Counted from the first letter of the stretch, positions 45,662-55,874 are shown. The stretch is 56,367 bases of DNA from Alphaproteobacteria bacterium (GCA_011524995.1 WTJA01000070.1:5302-61668); one strand, 5' to 3'. The notes: a model not told the origin generated them from the sequence alone. Numbers and translations are program-made.

Positions 45662-46882
45662 ATGGCAAGAATAGTTCAAAAATTTGGCGGCACATCTGTT
45701 GGTGATTTGGATCGCATCCGGAATGTCGCACAACGCGTCAAAGCCGAGGTAGATGCCGGTCATGAGGTTGCTGTGGTTGTCTCTGCCATGGCAGGCACAA
45801 CAAATCAGCTGGTGCAATGGTCAAAAGATATTGGCCCCCTTCATGATGCGCGGGAATATGATGCGATTGTTGCCACAGGCGAGCAGGTTACTGTTGGCTT
45901 GCTCGCTATCGCATTACAAAATATCGGTGTTGATGCGCGCTCTTGGCTGGGCTGGCAAGTGCCGGTAAAGACAGATTCAACGCACGGATCAGCGCGCATT
46001 GAAGCGATTGAAGCTGATGATATTGATGCCCGCTTATCCCAAGGGCAGGTTGCTGTTGTGGCTGGCTTTCAAGGCATCAGCGAAGAAGGCCGTATCACCA
46101 CATTAGGACGTGGGGGATCTGATACATCGGCTGTGGCATTGGCAGCCGCGTTGAACGCAGATAGGTGTGATATTTATACAGATGTAGATGGGGTCTATAC
46201 GACTGACCCTCGCATTATGCCAACAGCGCGCAAGCTTGATCAGATCACATTTGAAGAGATGTTAGAGATGGCCTCTGCTGGTGCGAAAGTGTTGCAGACA
46301 CGCTCTGTCGCTATGGGCATGCGCCATAATGTAAAAATTCAAGTCCGTTCAAGCTTTAATGACACACCAGGAACATTGGTGGTTGATGAGGATACTCAGA
46401 TGGAAAGACAAAAAATCAGTGGCATTGCCTATAGTGCCGATGAAGCAAAAATCACTGTGGTAGGTCTTGATGACAAGCCAGGCATCGCAGCTGTGATGTT
46501 CGAAGCGCTAGCACATGATAATGTGAATGTTGATATGATTGTGCAATCAGCTTCAACAGATGCAAGCCGCACAGACATCACATTCTCAGTGGCAGCCGGC
46601 GATGCAGACAAAGCGCTATCTGTGCTCGAATCTGTGAAAGATAAGCTGCCTTACCAACGGGTAGATGCCGCGTCAAATATCGCAAAAGTTTCAATCATTG
46701 GCACCGCGATGCGCACACAAGCCGGTATCGCCAATAAGATGTTTGCCTCGCTTGCCGAAAAGGGTGTGAATTTGCAGGTCATCTCGACGAGTGAAATTAA
46801 AATTTCAGTGTTGATTGATTCTGCCTATACAGAATTGGCTGTGCGGACGTTGCATGATGCCTTTGAGCTTCATGAGGCCTAA
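45662..46882 (+). CDS. lysC: Aspartate kinase
   Basis: 406 residues. The kinase domain opens with KFGGTSV (7-13) and has ATGEQVTVGLLAIAL and TLGRGGSDTSAVALAAAL. Two C-terminal ACT domains (about 265-400) bind feedback inhibitors, lysine and/or threonine. The monofunctional form feeds lysine, threonine and methionine synthesis. No lysine riboswitch is seen in the 170-base gap to ubiG; TTGTAA-N17-TATGAC in it (near 45568) is a possible promoter. It leads the long plus-strand series to prmC. Confidence 0.97.
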   Translation: MARIVQKFGGTSVGDLDRIRNVAQRVKAEVDAGHEVAVVVSAMAGTTNQLVQWSKDIGPLHDAREYDAIVATGEQVTVGLLAIALQNIGVDARSWLGWQVPVKTDSTHGSARIEAIEADDIDARLSQGQVAVVAGFQGISEEGRITTLGRGGSDTSAVALAAALNADRCDIYTDVDGVYTTDPRIMPTARKLDQITFEEMLEMASAGAKVLQTRSVAMGMRHNVKIQVRSSFNDTPGTLVVDEDTQMERQKISGIAYSADEAKITVVGLDDKPGIAAVMFEALAHDNVNVDMIVQSASTDASRTDITFSVAAGDADKALSVLESVKDKLPYQRVDAASNIAKVSIIGTAMRTQAGIANKMFASLAEKGVNLQVISTSEIKISVLIDSAYTELAVRTLHDAFELHEA

Positions 46883-47052
46883 ACAGATTAGCCAATTGGA
46901 TGGGTGATGAGGGTAAATTGCCGAAAAAAACAGCTTTTTACCTTCTTTTTTGACAAAAAGCCTAATTTTGACGCAATTTTGGGTAGTATTCCACCTCAAA
47001 ATTTGCCTATAGTTTTGAGAGATATCGTTTTTTGGGGCTCCGGTGGGAAAAT

Positions 47053-48150
47053 ATGGCAAGCAAGACTGGTATAGACGGTAAGCTGTCACAGGAAGATCAG
47101 ATGGATTTGCCTGGCACTGATGCAGGCGGCGCGGTTCTGCGTGCGGCTCGTTTGGCCAAGGGCCTTGAAATTGCTGATATCGCCAATGAATTACGCATCC
47201 CAAAACTATATTTAGCAGCGCTTGAATCTGAAACCTATGATGAATTGCCTGGTGCCACTTATGGCCATGGCTATATCAAGAGCTATTGTAAAATGCTTGG
47301 CATTGATGCGACGCCTCATCTTGATAAATATAAGATGATGGTGGCCCGCAATCAGTCACAACCATCCTACCATTTCCCTGATGAAGTGTTAGAGCCACGC
47401 ATGTCTGGCGCGATGTCAGCGATGCTTGTGGTGCTTGTGCTCTTTGCGGGTTATCTTGGCTGGCAGGTATTAGACGCCTATCAGCTAAACCCGCTTACCT
47501 CGCCGACATTAACGCAAGAAGTTGCTGAGCAGGATGCCCCAGCGGTCGAAGCGCCAGCTATTCCTGTTGCGCCCACGCTTACCAATCAAGAGGTTATCGC
47601 CGCAAATGATAGCGATAAGCCATCAGAAACAAGCGATGTCGTAGAGGAAGCAACCCCTAGCGAAGATGAGACGCCAGCGCCTGCTGTTGCCGAAGTTGAA
47701 GAGACTGTAATCGCGCAAACGCCAGCTGCGGAGGAAGAGGTTGCACCTGCCAGTGAGGCCCCGGCCGTTGCTGATGAGGAAGAGGTTGTTGTGGCTGAAG
47801 TCACAGAAGAAGTAGATGAGGCCCCTGCCGCCGCGACAAGTGTCTCTGCACTTGCCACAGCGCGCGAGCCAGAAGATGAAGTGATTTTATCTGTCATCGC
47901 ACCATCATGGGTTGAGGTTGTGCGTGAAAATGGCGATGTTTTGCTGTCCAAATTATTCAAGCCTGGCGATCAATATATCGCGCCAGCGAATGAGAAATTA
48001 TATCTATCAACTGGGAATGCGGGCGGCCTTGTGCTGACATTACCTGGTCTGAATGAATTTACGATGGGCGAGGTTGGGGAAATTATCCGTGATGTCCCAC
48101 TTAGCCGTGATTCATTGCGGGCACGCCGCGCAGCTAGCCTAAATCAATAG
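47053..48150 (+). CDS. RodZ-like membrane protein (HTH_25 and DUF4115)
   Basis: 365 residues from the ATG at 47053, preceded by GGTGGGA; a TTG at 47032 is also in frame. An N-terminal helix-turn-helix (about 26-85, with RAARLAKGLEIADIANELRI) is followed by one membrane segment at about 120-140, an acidic Ala/Glu/Pro-rich periplasmic linker (about 150-270), and a C-terminal DUF4115 domain with SWVEVVRENGDVLLSKLFKP. This is the RodZ plan, linking cytoplasmic MreB to the wall machinery. Some alphaproteobacteria carry it before ispG, as here. Whether it acts on cell shape here is inferred. Confidence 0.87.
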   Translation: MASKTGIDGKLSQEDQMDLPGTDAGGAVLRAARLAKGLEIADIANELRIPKLYLAALESETYDELPGATYGHGYIKSYCKMLGIDATPHLDKYKMMVARNQSQPSYHFPDEVLEPRMSGAMSAMLVVLVLFAGYLGWQVLDAYQLNPLTSPTLTQEVAEQDAPAVEAPAIPVAPTLTNQEVIAANDSDKPSETSDVVEEATPSEDETPAPAVAEVEETVIAQTPAAEEEVAPASEAPAVADEEEVVVAEVTEEVDEAPAAATSVSALATAREPEDEVILSVIAPSWVEVVRENGDVLLSKLFKPGDQYIAPANEKLYLSTGNAGGLVLTLPGLNEFTMGEVGEIIRDVPLSRDSLRARRAASLNQ

Positions 48151-48280
48151 CGACTTTATGTAGCTCACATAGCTATGGCACATTGTTTGGCCATGGCAGG
48201 GCTAGTCATATATTGAAAAAATGATTATATCCCATATGTCGGCAGCGCCTACGCGCTTAGCACTGATATAAGAGAGTAGA

Positions 48281-49405
48281 ATGTCACAGATTAGACCATA
48301 TCGTATGATTGAACGGCGGAAATCTCGCCAAATTCAAGTCGGTTCAGTCGCGGTTGGTGGTGATGCCCCGATTTCGGTGCAAACCATGACAAATACACTA
48401 ACCACTGACATCACAGGCACGCTTGACCAAATTCATAAAGCCGCTGATGCAGGGGCCGATATTGTGCGGGTATCTTGCCCTGATGAGGATTCAACAGCGG
48501 CCCTTCATACTATTGTGAAACAAAGCCCTGTGCCGATCGTGGCTGATATTCATTTTCATTATAAAAGAGCGATTGAAGCTGCGGCTGCAGGGGCGGCTTG
48601 TTTGCGGATTAATCCTGGGAATATTGGCAGCGAAGATCGCGTGAAAGAAGTCATTCGCGCGGCGCGTGATAGCGGGGCCTCTATCCGTATTGGTGTCAAT
48701 GGCGGGTCGCTCGAAAAGCATTTGCTTGAAAAATATGCTGAGCCATGTCCAGAGGCTTTGGTTGAATCAGCCTTAGATCATGCGCGGATTTTGCAAGATC
48801 ATGATTTTCATGAATTTAAAATTTCGGTAAAGGCGTCTGATTTATTCTTGGCCGTGGCTGCCTATCAGCAATTAGCCGAACAAATTGATTGCCCGCTCCA
48901 TATTGGGATCACAGAAGCGGGCGGCCTGCGCGCGGGCACAGTGAAATCTGCGATTGGGTTAGGCAATTTGTTATGGGCCGGTATTGGTGATACCATCCGT
49001 GTTTCTTTATCAGCTGACCCGGCTGAAGAGGTCAAAGTCGCTTATGAGATGCTAAAATCTCTTGGGCTGCGTCGGCGCGGGGTTACTGTTATTTCTTGTC
49101 CGTCATGTGCTCGTCAGCAATTTGATGTGATCAAAACGGTACAAGAAATTGAAGAGAAATTAGATCATATTGATGTCCCGCTGACCGTATCGATCATTGG
49201 CTGTGTGGTAAATGGTCCTGGGGAAGCCCGCGAAACTGATATTGGTTTAACAGGGGGCGGACGTGGCACGCACCAGATTTATATTTCCGGGATGGCTGAT
49301 CATCGCTTGAGCCATGATGATATTGTGAGCCATGTTGTCTCTCTTGTCGAAGATAAGGTCGCTGCGATTAAAGCGGCGGACCAGACGCTCAGCCCTTCCT
49401 CATAA
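48281..49405 (+). CDS. ispG: 4-hydroxy-3-methylbut-2-en-1-yl diphosphate synthase
   Basis: 374-residue iron-sulfur enzyme of the MEP isoprenoid pathway (GcpE). The cluster ligands are C273 and C276 in [11 protein letters not shown], and C308 in [12 protein letters not shown], with the fourth-site glutamate in PGE. The TIM-barrel start [19 protein letters not shown] is clear. The length excludes the insertion-bearing plant or chlamydial form. It lies between the RodZ-like gene and hisS, a common proteobacterial order. Confidence 0.97.
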   Translation: MSQIRPYRMIERRKSRQIQVGSVAVGGDAPISVQTMTNTLTTDITGTLDQIHKAADAGADIVRVSCPDEDSTAALHTIVKQSPVPIVADIHFHYKRAIEAAAAGAACLRINPGNIGSEDRVKEVIRAARDSGASIRIGVNGGSLEKHLLEKYAEPCPEALVESALDHARILQDHDFHEFKISVKASDLFLAVAAYQQLAEQIDCPLHIGITEAGGLRAGTVKSAIGLGNLLWAGIGDTIRVSLSADPAEEVKVAYEMLKSLGLRRRGVTVISCPSCARQQFDVIKTVQEIEEKLDHIDVPLTVSIIGCVVNGPGEARETDIGLTGGGRGTHQIYISGMADHRLSHDDIVSHVVSLVEDKVAAIKAADQTLSPSS

Positions 49406-49423
49406 CCTTTTACACTGATAGAG

Positions 49424-50671
49424 ATGAATATGCGTATCCTTCAGCCAGCCAGAGGCACGAGCGATTTACTCCCCGGCGATAAAGCGCGTCATAATAAAGT
49501 CGTTGCTACGGCGCAAACGATCAGCGCGCGCTGTGGTTTTCAGGATATGGCGACACCGATCTTTGAGTTTACGGATGTGTTTCGGCGCCCGTTGGGTGAT
49601 ACCTCTGATGTGGTGTCAAAAGAGACCTATTCATTCGAAGATAGAGGCGGCACAGAATTAACCCTGCGCCCTGAAAATACAGCCTCGGTGATGCGGGCTG
49701 TGATCTCTAATGGTCTCACGCAAACGCTGCCGCAAAAATATTTTTATGCCGGTCCCATGTTCCGCTATGAGCGTCCGCAAAAAGGGCGCATGCGGCAGTT
49801 CCACCAAATTGGTGTGGAGCTGATTGGCCCAGCCTCTCCCTTGGCAGATGCTGAGGTGATTACATGCGGGGCAGATATTCTTGAAGAATTAGGGGTGTTG
49901 TCAAAATGCACATTGCATCTCAATAGTTTGGGAGATAGTGAAAGCCGCCAAGCCTATCGCGCGGCCCTCATTTCATATCTGACACAATATCAAGATGCCT
50001 TGAGCGACGACAGCAAGCGCCGACTCTCTCAGAACCCGCTTCGCATTCTAGATTCAAAGGATGAAACAGATCGCGAGATTATAGCGGATGCGCCCGTCCT
50101 GTCTGATTATTTGAATGAGGCATCTCGTGCCCATTATGATGTGCTCACAAATGCCTTATCCAAAGCTGGCATTACTTTTGTGGCAGATCCGCGGCTCGTG
50201 CGTGGTCTTGATTATTATTGTCATACCGCTTTCGAATTCATCACAGATGCGCTTGGGGCCCAAGGCACTGTATTAGGCGGTGGCCGCTATGATGGATTGG
50301 CGGAAATGTTAGGCGGGCCAGCTTTGCCAGCGGTTGGGTTTGCCGCAGGGATTGAAAGGCTGTCTCTGTTAATTGATGAGCCAGCGGCTGAGAGCGCTGA
50401 TCTAATGGTGATCTCGCTTGATAAGGAATTAGACGCTGATGCATTTGCTGTGGCTAGTCAATTACGCCGCGCTGGGTACCGTGTCGACGTACCATTTTCA
50501 GGGAATCTCGGCAAAAAGCTGAAGCGGGCTGATAAAATTGGCGCGCCGCGTGTGATTTTGCTGGGCACTGATGAATGGCACAATAATCAACTTCAGGTTA
50601 AATCTCTCGCGACAAGTGATACAACGCTTATCGCGCGCGATGACCTGCTTTCATTTCTTGCCTCTTTTTGA
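49424..50671 (+). CDS. hisS: Histidyl-tRNA synthetase
   Basis: 415-residue class II synthetase. It starts RILQPARGTSDLLPGDKARH. Motif 2 is in GPMFRYERPQKGRMRQFHQI; the histidine-specific loop is LVRGLDYYCHTAFEF; motif 3 is in AVGFAAGIERLSLL. A C-terminal anticodon domain (about 325-415) follows. The ATG at 49424 is preceded by GATAGAG; the second ATG at 49430 is possible. 18 bases separate it from ispG. Confidence 0.96.
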   Translation: MNMRILQPARGTSDLLPGDKARHNKVVATAQTISARCGFQDMATPIFEFTDVFRRPLGDTSDVVSKETYSFEDRGGTELTLRPENTASVMRAVISNGLTQTLPQKYFYAGPMFRYERPQKGRMRQFHQIGVELIGPASPLADAEVITCGADILEELGVLSKCTLHLNSLGDSESRQAYRAALISYLTQYQDALSDDSKRRLSQNPLRILDSKDETDREIIADAPVLSDYLNEASRAHYDVLTNALSKAGITFVADPRLVRGLDYYCHTAFEFITDALGAQGTVLGGGRYDGLAEMLGGPALPAVGFAAGIERLSLLIDEPAAESADLMVISLDKELDADAFAVASQLRRAGYRVDVPFSGNLGKKLKRADKIGAPRVILLGTDEWHNNQLQVKSLATSDTTLIARDDLLSFLASF

Positions 50672-50693
50672 TTTCAGTTAGGGTTTCGTCACC

Positions 50694-51770
50694 ATGTCAC
50701 TAGAAGAAAATATGGATAAGGTGCTCGCGCGCCGGGCTGAGATTGAAGATAAATTGGCCAGTGGCACGCCAATGTCACCTGATGAGCTGACAAAATTGTC
50801 ACGTGAATTGGCTGATGTGAGACCTGTGGCTGAACAAATTCTAAAAGTGCGTGGCCTGACGCAAGCGATTGAAGATGCCAAAGCGATTATCGCTGAGGGT
50901 GACACTGATAAAGATATGATTGAGATGGCAGAGCTTGAGATTGAAGAGCTCACATCGCAAATCCCTGATGAAGAACACGCGCTTAAATTACTGCTTTTGC
51001 CAAAAGATGCCGATGATGCGCGTAACGCAATCCTAGAAGTGCGGGCTGGCACAGGTGGTGATGAAGCCGCCTTATTTGCCGGCGATTTATTTGGCATGTA
51101 TCAGCGTATGGCCACCCGTTATGGTTGGCGGTTTGAGGTGTTGGAAGTCTCAGAAACGGGCATTGGCGGCTATAAAGAAGCAGCGGCAACGATTTCTGGG
51201 CAAGATGTGTTTGCGAGATTGAAATTTGAATCAGGTGTGCACCGGGTACAACGCGTACCAGAAACAGAAGCGGGTGGCCGTATTCATACCTCAGCTGCTA
51301 CTGTTGCGGTTTTGCCGGAAGTGGAAGATGTTGATATTGAAATCAACGAATCTGATTTGCGGGTTGATGTGTTCCGCGCCTCTGGTCCTGGTGGCCAGTC
51401 TGTGAACACCACTGATTCCGCGGTGCGTATCACGCACCTGCCAACAGGGATTGTGGTCAGTCAGCAAGATGAAAAATCACAGCATAAGAACCGTGCTAAG
51501 GCGATGAAGATTTTGCGGGCGCGCATTTATGATGCCGAACGCGCGAAGCAAGAAGCAGAGCGAGCCGCCTCTCGGAAAGGTCAGGTCGGATCTGGTGATA
51601 GATCAGAACGCATCCGGACCTATAATTTCCCGCAAGGGCGTGTCACAGACCATCGAATCAATTTAACTTTATATAAGCTAGATAAGATTCTCGCCGGGGA
51701 AGCGATTGATGAAGTGATTGATGCGCTGGCATCTGAAGATCAGGCGGCCCGTCTCGCTGAAGGCATGTAA
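50694..51770 (+). CDS. prfA: Peptide chain release factor 1
   Basis: 358 residues. The GGQ motif is at 233-235 in [16 protein letters not shown], and the stop-codon recognition tripeptide PxT appears as PET at 189-191, which marks RF1 (UAG/UAA) rather than RF2. [20 protein letters not shown] is conserved. No programmed frameshift is present, as expected for RF1. Its stop overlaps the prmC start by one base (TAATG), so RF1 and the enzyme that methylates its GGQ glutamine are coupled. Confidence 0.98.
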   Translation: MSLEENMDKVLARRAEIEDKLASGTPMSPDELTKLSRELADVRPVAEQILKVRGLTQAIEDAKAIIAEGDTDKDMIEMAELEIEELTSQIPDEEHALKLLLLPKDADDARNAILEVRAGTGGDEAALFAGDLFGMYQRMATRYGWRFEVLEVSETGIGGYKEAAATISGQDVFARLKFESGVHRVQRVPETEAGGRIHTSAATVAVLPEVEDVDIEINESDLRVDVFRASGPGGQSVNTTDSAVRITHLPTGIVVSQQDEKSQHKNRAKAMKILRARIYDAERAKQEAERAASRKGQVGSGDRSERIRTYNFPQGRVTDHRINLTLYKLDKILAGEAIDEVIDALASEDQAARLAEGM

Positions 51771-52633
51771 TGCGTGAAGCGCGGCATCTCCTAAATGAGA
51801 TATCCAAACAGCTAGAAGAGGCGGGTTGTGCCTCACCGCGGCTAGATGCGAATTTATTATTGCAAATGGCGCTGCAAACAGAAGAGCGTATTTTGATGCA
51901 TCATGATGTGTCACTATCGCCAGACCAAGACGCACATCTTCGCACATTGATTCAGCAGCGCCAGGCAGGCTGTCCCGTGTCACGTTTGCGGGGCTGGCGC
52001 GAATTTTATGGTCTGACCTTTGTGATTAATGATGCCACTTTAGATCCGCGCCCTGACTCCGAATGTCTGGTAGAGGCTGTCCTGCGCAGTGATGTAGATC
52101 ATGAAGCACCCCTTCAGATAGTTGATTTTGGTACGGGGTCTGGCTGTTTACTCCTCAGTCTTTTGCATCATCGCCCGCAATGGCACGGGTTTGGCATTGA
52201 TATCTCGCCAGAGGCGCTTGCCATTGCACAACAGAATGCGGTCGCCCATCAGCTTCAAAATCGCGCTCACTTTCTACAGTCAGACTGGGATGGGAGCCTT
52301 GCGGATGAGACCCAATTTGATGTGATTATCTCCAACCCACCTTATATTGCTGAGGCTGACAGAGGTGCGTTGGCGCCAGATGTTGTCAATTATGATCCAG
52401 AGACGGCTCTATTTGCTGGCGAAGACGGGCTTGCAGATTATCGAAAGCTGATGCCCATTTTAGCAAGGCGGCTGTCGCCACAGGGCCGCGCCTTCTTGGA
52501 GATCGGCCAGCATCAAGAAACAGATGTGGTGGCATTGGCAAGAAAGGCGTCTCTGGCTTTGCGCCACCAGCATTGTGACCTATCTGGCACGATCCGATGC
52601 TTGGAATTTACCAGAGGGTCAGATTTTGCCTGA
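51770..52633 (+). CDS. prmC: Release factor glutamine methyltransferase PrmC
   Basis: 287 residues. It methylates the glutamine of the GGQ motif in RF1 and RF2. The SAM motif I is IVDFGTGSGCLLLSLLH; the substrate-glutamine motif NPPY is in IISNPPYIAEAD. An N-terminal helical domain (about 1-85) recognises the release factor. The downstream gap of about 150 bases before DUF4167 holds no recognisable gene or strong terminator. Confidence 0.96.
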   Translation: MREARHLLNEISKQLEEAGCASPRLDANLLLQMALQTEERILMHHDVSLSPDQDAHLRTLIQQRQAGCPVSRLRGWREFYGLTFVINDATLDPRPDSECLVEAVLRSDVDHEAPLQIVDFGTGSGCLLLSLLHHRPQWHGFGIDISPEALAIAQQNAVAHQLQNRAHFLQSDWDGSLADETQFDVIISNPPYIAEADRGALAPDVVNYDPETALFAGEDGLADYRKLMPILARRLSPQGRAFLEIGQHQETDVVALARKASLALRHQHCDLSGTIRCLEFTRGSDFA

Positions 52634-52784
52634 TGGACTAGCTTTTTACTTGATAAAAGGGCGCAAAAGAGGCTAGGGTAGAGACTACAGAGATGCTGCT
52701 AACAGAATAGCACACCTGTTTTCTCCGTTTATGAAACTTATAAAAATTTAGCTGTCATTTGACGGCGCAGACTAACGGATTGTT

Positions 52785-53249
52785 ATGAGACAAAATCAAA
52801 ACGCGAAACGCTCAAGAGGCCGTGGCCGTCGCTCCTCAAATATGGGGCAAAATAACATCAATCGAAATACAACATTTGATTCGAATGGCCCAGAAGGACG
52901 CTTGCGCGGCAATGCCCAGCAGCTGTTTGAAAAATATACAGCTCTTGCCCATGATGCCCAGGCCTCTGGTGAGCGTGTGTTATTTGAGGCGCATAGCCAA
53001 TTTGCCGACCACTATTATCGGATCCATCAATCGATTTTGGCAAATGCTGAACAGCGTCGTTTGAATGAAGAACGCTCGCAGCGTCGGCGCCAAGATGCGA
53101 AATCTGAGGCCGAAGAGGGTAAGGCAGAAGACGCATCAGCTGACAGCTCATCTGACGAGGTCGTAACAGAAGAAAGCCAAGCGGCAGAAACAGCCTCTGA
53201 AGCTGAGGCAAGTGAAGACACAGCAGACATCGTTGCTGAAGCCTCTTAA
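52785..53249 (+). CDS. DUF4167 family protein
   Basis: 154 residues. The N-terminal half starts with a basic, Arg/Gly/Asn-rich stretch (KRSRGRGRRSS), then SNGPEGRLRGNAQQLFEKY and FADHYYRIHQ, hallmarks of the family. The second half is an acidic low-complexity tail (EAEEGKAEDASADSSSDEVV). The basic head may bind RNA or DNA; that is a guess. It follows prmC here as in many alphaproteobacteria. It converges on the MOSC gene with a 2-base gap. Confidence 0.92.
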   Translation: MRQNQNAKRSRGRGRRSSNMGQNNINRNTTFDSNGPEGRLRGNAQQLFEKYTALAHDAQASGERVLFEAHSQFADHYYRIHQSILANAEQRRLNEERSQRRRQDAKSEAEEGKAEDASADSSSDEVVTEESQAAETASEAEASEDTADIVAEAS

Positions 53250-53251
53250 GG

Positions 53252-54019
53252 CTATCGCTCTTCTTCGATAATTGACATCTGGTCACCGACAGCGATGTGA
53301 CCAGATGCAACAACCATCGCAAACACCCCCATATCAGGCGCGCCCGTGGCAGCCGTTAAATCTGCAACGAGACCCTTGCGTCTCGTCGCTGTTTTGGGGT
53401 CGACCTCAATCGCAGCGCATCTCCCCACTGGTTCGGTAAAGCGAAGGATGGCATCGCCGATACGGGCGTGCTTGCCAATCAGGTCATATTCGGCAAAGGC
53501 TTCAAGCCCTTCAAATAAAATATTAAGGCGATAGCGGCGCGAATCAGAGCGGATGCCCATTTTTGTATCGGCCGCGATGAGTGAGGCGCGGTTGCCTAGC
53601 GAAATAAAAGGCGTCTTTGTATCTGAAAACCCACCATCTGATAGACGAAACAGACGTGATTCGCCGGGCTCTTTGCCAGCAAAGCCAGAAATAATGTCAC
53701 AGAATCGCTGGCTAGTCTCTGGCGTGGCTAATGTATCTGAAAATAATATCTCATTGTTATGGGTGATGACCGCCTGATCTGTCACCGAATCATAAGATAC
53801 ATCTAATGCGGCAAGTGATTCATATGTCATTTGCTGCAGAAAATGCGCTTTCTTCAACCACGAATCAGGCGCGGCCTCTCTGCTTGCCGCTGTGCCAGCG
53901 CTGATTGCGAACTGACGATCGCCTGATAATAGTGATTCGGATGTCAGAGTGGTATGTGGCAACGCCTGCCCTGAGAGACCTTTCACAGGATAGATCGTAA
54001 TATCGGTGATTCGAATCAT
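53252..54019 (-). CDS. MOSC domain protein (YcbX-like)
   Basis: 255 residues. An N-terminal beta-barrel domain begins RITDITIYPVKGLSGQALPH, as in YcbX and mARC. The C-terminal MOSC domain has a conserved CAAIEVDPKT segment; C near residue 219 is the candidate molybdenum-cofactor-binding cysteine. Such proteins reduce N-hydroxylated compounds with a molybdenum cofactor. There is no ferredoxin domain fused, unlike E. coli YcbX. It lies just 6 bases downstream of the M23 peptidase gene, perhaps by read-through. Confidence 0.85.
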   Translation of the reverse strand: MIRITDITIYPVKGLSGQALPHTTLTSESLLSGDRQFAISAGTAASREAAPDSWLKKAHFLQQMTYESLAALDVSYDSVTDQAVITHNNEILFSDTLATPETSQRFCDIISGFAGKEPGESRLFRLSDGGFSDTKTPFISLGNRASLIAADTKMGIRSDSRRYRLNILFEGLEAFAEYDLIGKHARIGDAILRFTEPVGRCAAIEVDPKTATRRKGLVADLTAATGAPDMGVFAMVVASGHIAVGDQMSIIEEER

Positions 54020-54025
54020 AGGGGC

Positions 54026-55444
54026 TTAATTGCTGTTTGCGGCGAAAAGGACCTGACCACGGCTGGCCACTTCCTGTTCAATCGAATCAACAATCGTCGC
54101 AAAATCGTCTAGCTCATCTGATTCGAGACCTTCTCCAGATGGCAATTTGACGGTGAGCGGATTGACCTGCTTGTTATTCACGAGCACTTCATAATGAAGG
54201 TGAGGGCCCGTTGACCGGCCGGTTGAGCCGACATAGCCAATGATTTGACCTTGGCGTACGCGCGCGCCTGCGGTAATGCCATCTGCGATCCGTGTCATAT
54301 GGGCATAGGCTGTGGCATAGCGGCCTGTATGGCGAATCCGAACATAACGGCCATAATTACCAAACCAGCCTGATTTCTGTACCACACCAGACCCAGCCGC
54401 AATAATCGGTGTGCCCTTCGGTGCCGCAAAATCAATGCCACGATGCATGGCATTATAGCCTGTTACAGGGTGGCGTCTCATCCCATATTTAGAAGAAAGT
54501 TTTGCGCCAGCGATAGGTGTGCGCATCAATGTGCGAACCGCTGATTGTCCGTCTCTGTCATACCAGCCAACAATTCCGTCGCTATTTTCAAAACGGAAGA
54601 ATGACATGGTATCGCCAGAAAGACGCAAACCTGCATAATGTAAGGTGCCGGTGTTTAAATCATCTCCTGTGAGCTGATCAATTTCACGCTCATAGAGAAG
54701 CTCAAACTCATCGCCGCTTCTGACTTCTCTTTGGAAATCAACTGAGAATCCAAGCACCCGGATGAATTCATCAAGGGCCGAATTTGGTACATCTTGGTCT
54801 TCCACCGCATTATAGATGTTATTTTCAATCGTGCCGCTGGCATAGACAAGATAGCGTTGGACAGGGCGAACCGTGCGGAACGCAAACCATGATAAGGCGT
54901 CATCAAAAACCAGATAATGGTCAAAATTCGATTTATCTTTGAAGTGGATCCCAACCGGCGACAGATCGCCACTCTGTGAGTCGGTATGATAGGCGATGGC
55001 AAAAGTCATGCCAATCTGTAGCCGGCGCACATTGATTCGCTGTTGCATAAGCGAGATTACATTGGCTGCCTCGCGTGAGGAAAAGCCGCCACGCTTGAGG
55101 AGGCTTGCCAAGGTATCACCACTTTGCAGTGTCAGCGTTTTCTCCGATGTGGCGCGGCTAGTTGATTCGCGTGCCACCATTTCGCTAACGGTAGCAGTCG
55201 ACACACCAAAGGCCTCTTCCGGAGACGGGCGGGGTGTTGGCTGCGCAATCGACACATCCGTTGTGCCGTAGGATAGGGTGGGGTCTGGCCGTGTGGTCGG
55301 GATAGGTGCGATATTCAAGCGCTGCCCCTGATCATCATAGAGCATATCATCAGGAATTGCGGCCATTGCACTAGGCATAAGGAAGCCGCTGACCAGTGAT
55401 GCCAGGCAAATCATCCGCGCATATGACCGTAATAGATCTCTCAC
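54026..55444 (-). CDS. M23 family metallopeptidase (LytM-type murein hydrolase)
   Basis: 472 residues from a GTG at 55444; the next in-frame ATG at 55414 would leave MICLASLVSGFLMPSAMA as signal. A LysM/OapA-like domain near 105-150 (LQSGDTLASLLKRGGFSS) precedes the LytM domain. Zinc ligands are present: H334 and D338 in HRGIDFAAP, H417 in HLHYEV, with H415 catalytic. So it should be an active periplasmic endopeptidase cutting peptidoglycan cross-bridges. The GTG overlaps the stop of a possible 29-codon frame upstream. Confidence 0.92.
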   Translation of the reverse strand: MRDLLRSYARMICLASLVSGFLMPSAMAAIPDDMLYDDQGQRLNIAPIPTTRPDPTLSYGTTDVSIAQPTPRPSPEEAFGVSTATVSEMVARESTSRATSEKTLTLQSGDTLASLLKRGGFSSREAANVISLMQQRINVRRLQIGMTFAIAYHTDSQSGDLSPVGIHFKDKSNFDHYLVFDDALSWFAFRTVRPVQRYLVYASGTIENNIYNAVEDQDVPNSALDEFIRVLGFSVDFQREVRSGDEFELLYEREIDQLTGDDLNTGTLHYAGLRLSGDTMSFFRFENSDGIVGWYDRDGQSAVRTLMRTPIAGAKLSSKYGMRRHPVTGYNAMHRGIDFAAPKGTPIIAAGSGVVQKSGWFGNYGRYVRIRHTGRYATAYAHMTRIADGITAGARVRQGQIIGYVGSTGRSTGPHLHYEVLVNNKQVNPLTVKLPSGEGLESDELDDFATIVDSIEQEVASRGQVLFAANSN

Positions 55445-55530
55445 TTGTTCAAAATCCCCATCTCAGCAAGCTGATATCCAATCCTCGTGGCTATCATTAT
55501 CGCGGCAAGCCACCCCATAGCCGTTAGCAT
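55441..55530 (-). CDS. Possible 29-codon frame coupled to the M23 peptidase
   Basis: An ATG at 55530 starts MLTAMGWLAAIMIATRIGYQ, ending LAEMGILNK, then TGA. The TGA overlaps the GTG start of the peptidase as GTGA, a typical coupling arrangement. The peptide has one weakly hydrophobic stretch. Upstream (TTATGGT...) no clear ribosome site is seen, so it may not be translated. It may simply be chance. Confidence 0.3.
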   Translation of the reverse strand: MLTAMGWLAAIMIATRIGYQLAEMGILNK

Positions 55531-55813
55531 AAAACCATTATTTGAAGTGAGAGAAAACCCTAAAACAACACACTATATATACATAAGCTACTTTTTTGCT
55601 GACTATTTCCCTCAGACCAGCAATGAAAACACAAGTTACCAGATTAAGGCTTGATTATATGAGCATATTGTCGTACCCTATGCCTCCTGTCGCAAGACAA
55701 GCTCTTTTCTGAGAGTATCCCCTAAAGCAAAAGCGCTAAGCCTTTGATTTCAGAGGAAAAATTGGAAAAATTAAAAAAATATCAAAAAAAATGAATTTTT
55801 TTGAAAATAGGGT
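55531..55813. other. Gap upstream of the rRNA promoter
   Basis: No gene is recognised here. It is AT-rich and contains TTGATT (55651-55656) and TACCCT (55674-55679) with a 17-base spacer, a weak second promoter candidate, and TGTC-GCAA-GACA, a small tetraloop hairpin near 55687-55698. A/T tracts at 55757-55810 lie directly before the strong promoter and could act as an UP element. Confidence 0.4.
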
Positions 55814-55842
55814 TTGACAGTGGGAGGAACGAGGCATATAAC
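55814..55842 (+). promoter_or_regulatory. Strong sigma-70-type promoter of the rRNA operon
   Basis: TTGACA (55814-55819) is separated by exactly 17 bases from TATAAC (55837-55842). A-tracts and T-tracts upstream resemble an UP element. It points to the 16S gene 250 bases away. A transcript start around 55849 is expected. Confidence 0.8.
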
Positions 55843-55850
55843 ACGCCTCA

Positions 55851-55874
55851 CCGCAGCGGAGAACGCCGCTACGG
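55851..55874 (+). other. Hairpin at the start of the rRNA leader
   Basis: CCG-C-AGCGG (55851-55859) pairs with CCGCT-A-CGG (55866-55874), leaving one mismatch and a 6-base loop. It would begin within a few bases of the expected transcript start. Confidence 0.5.
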
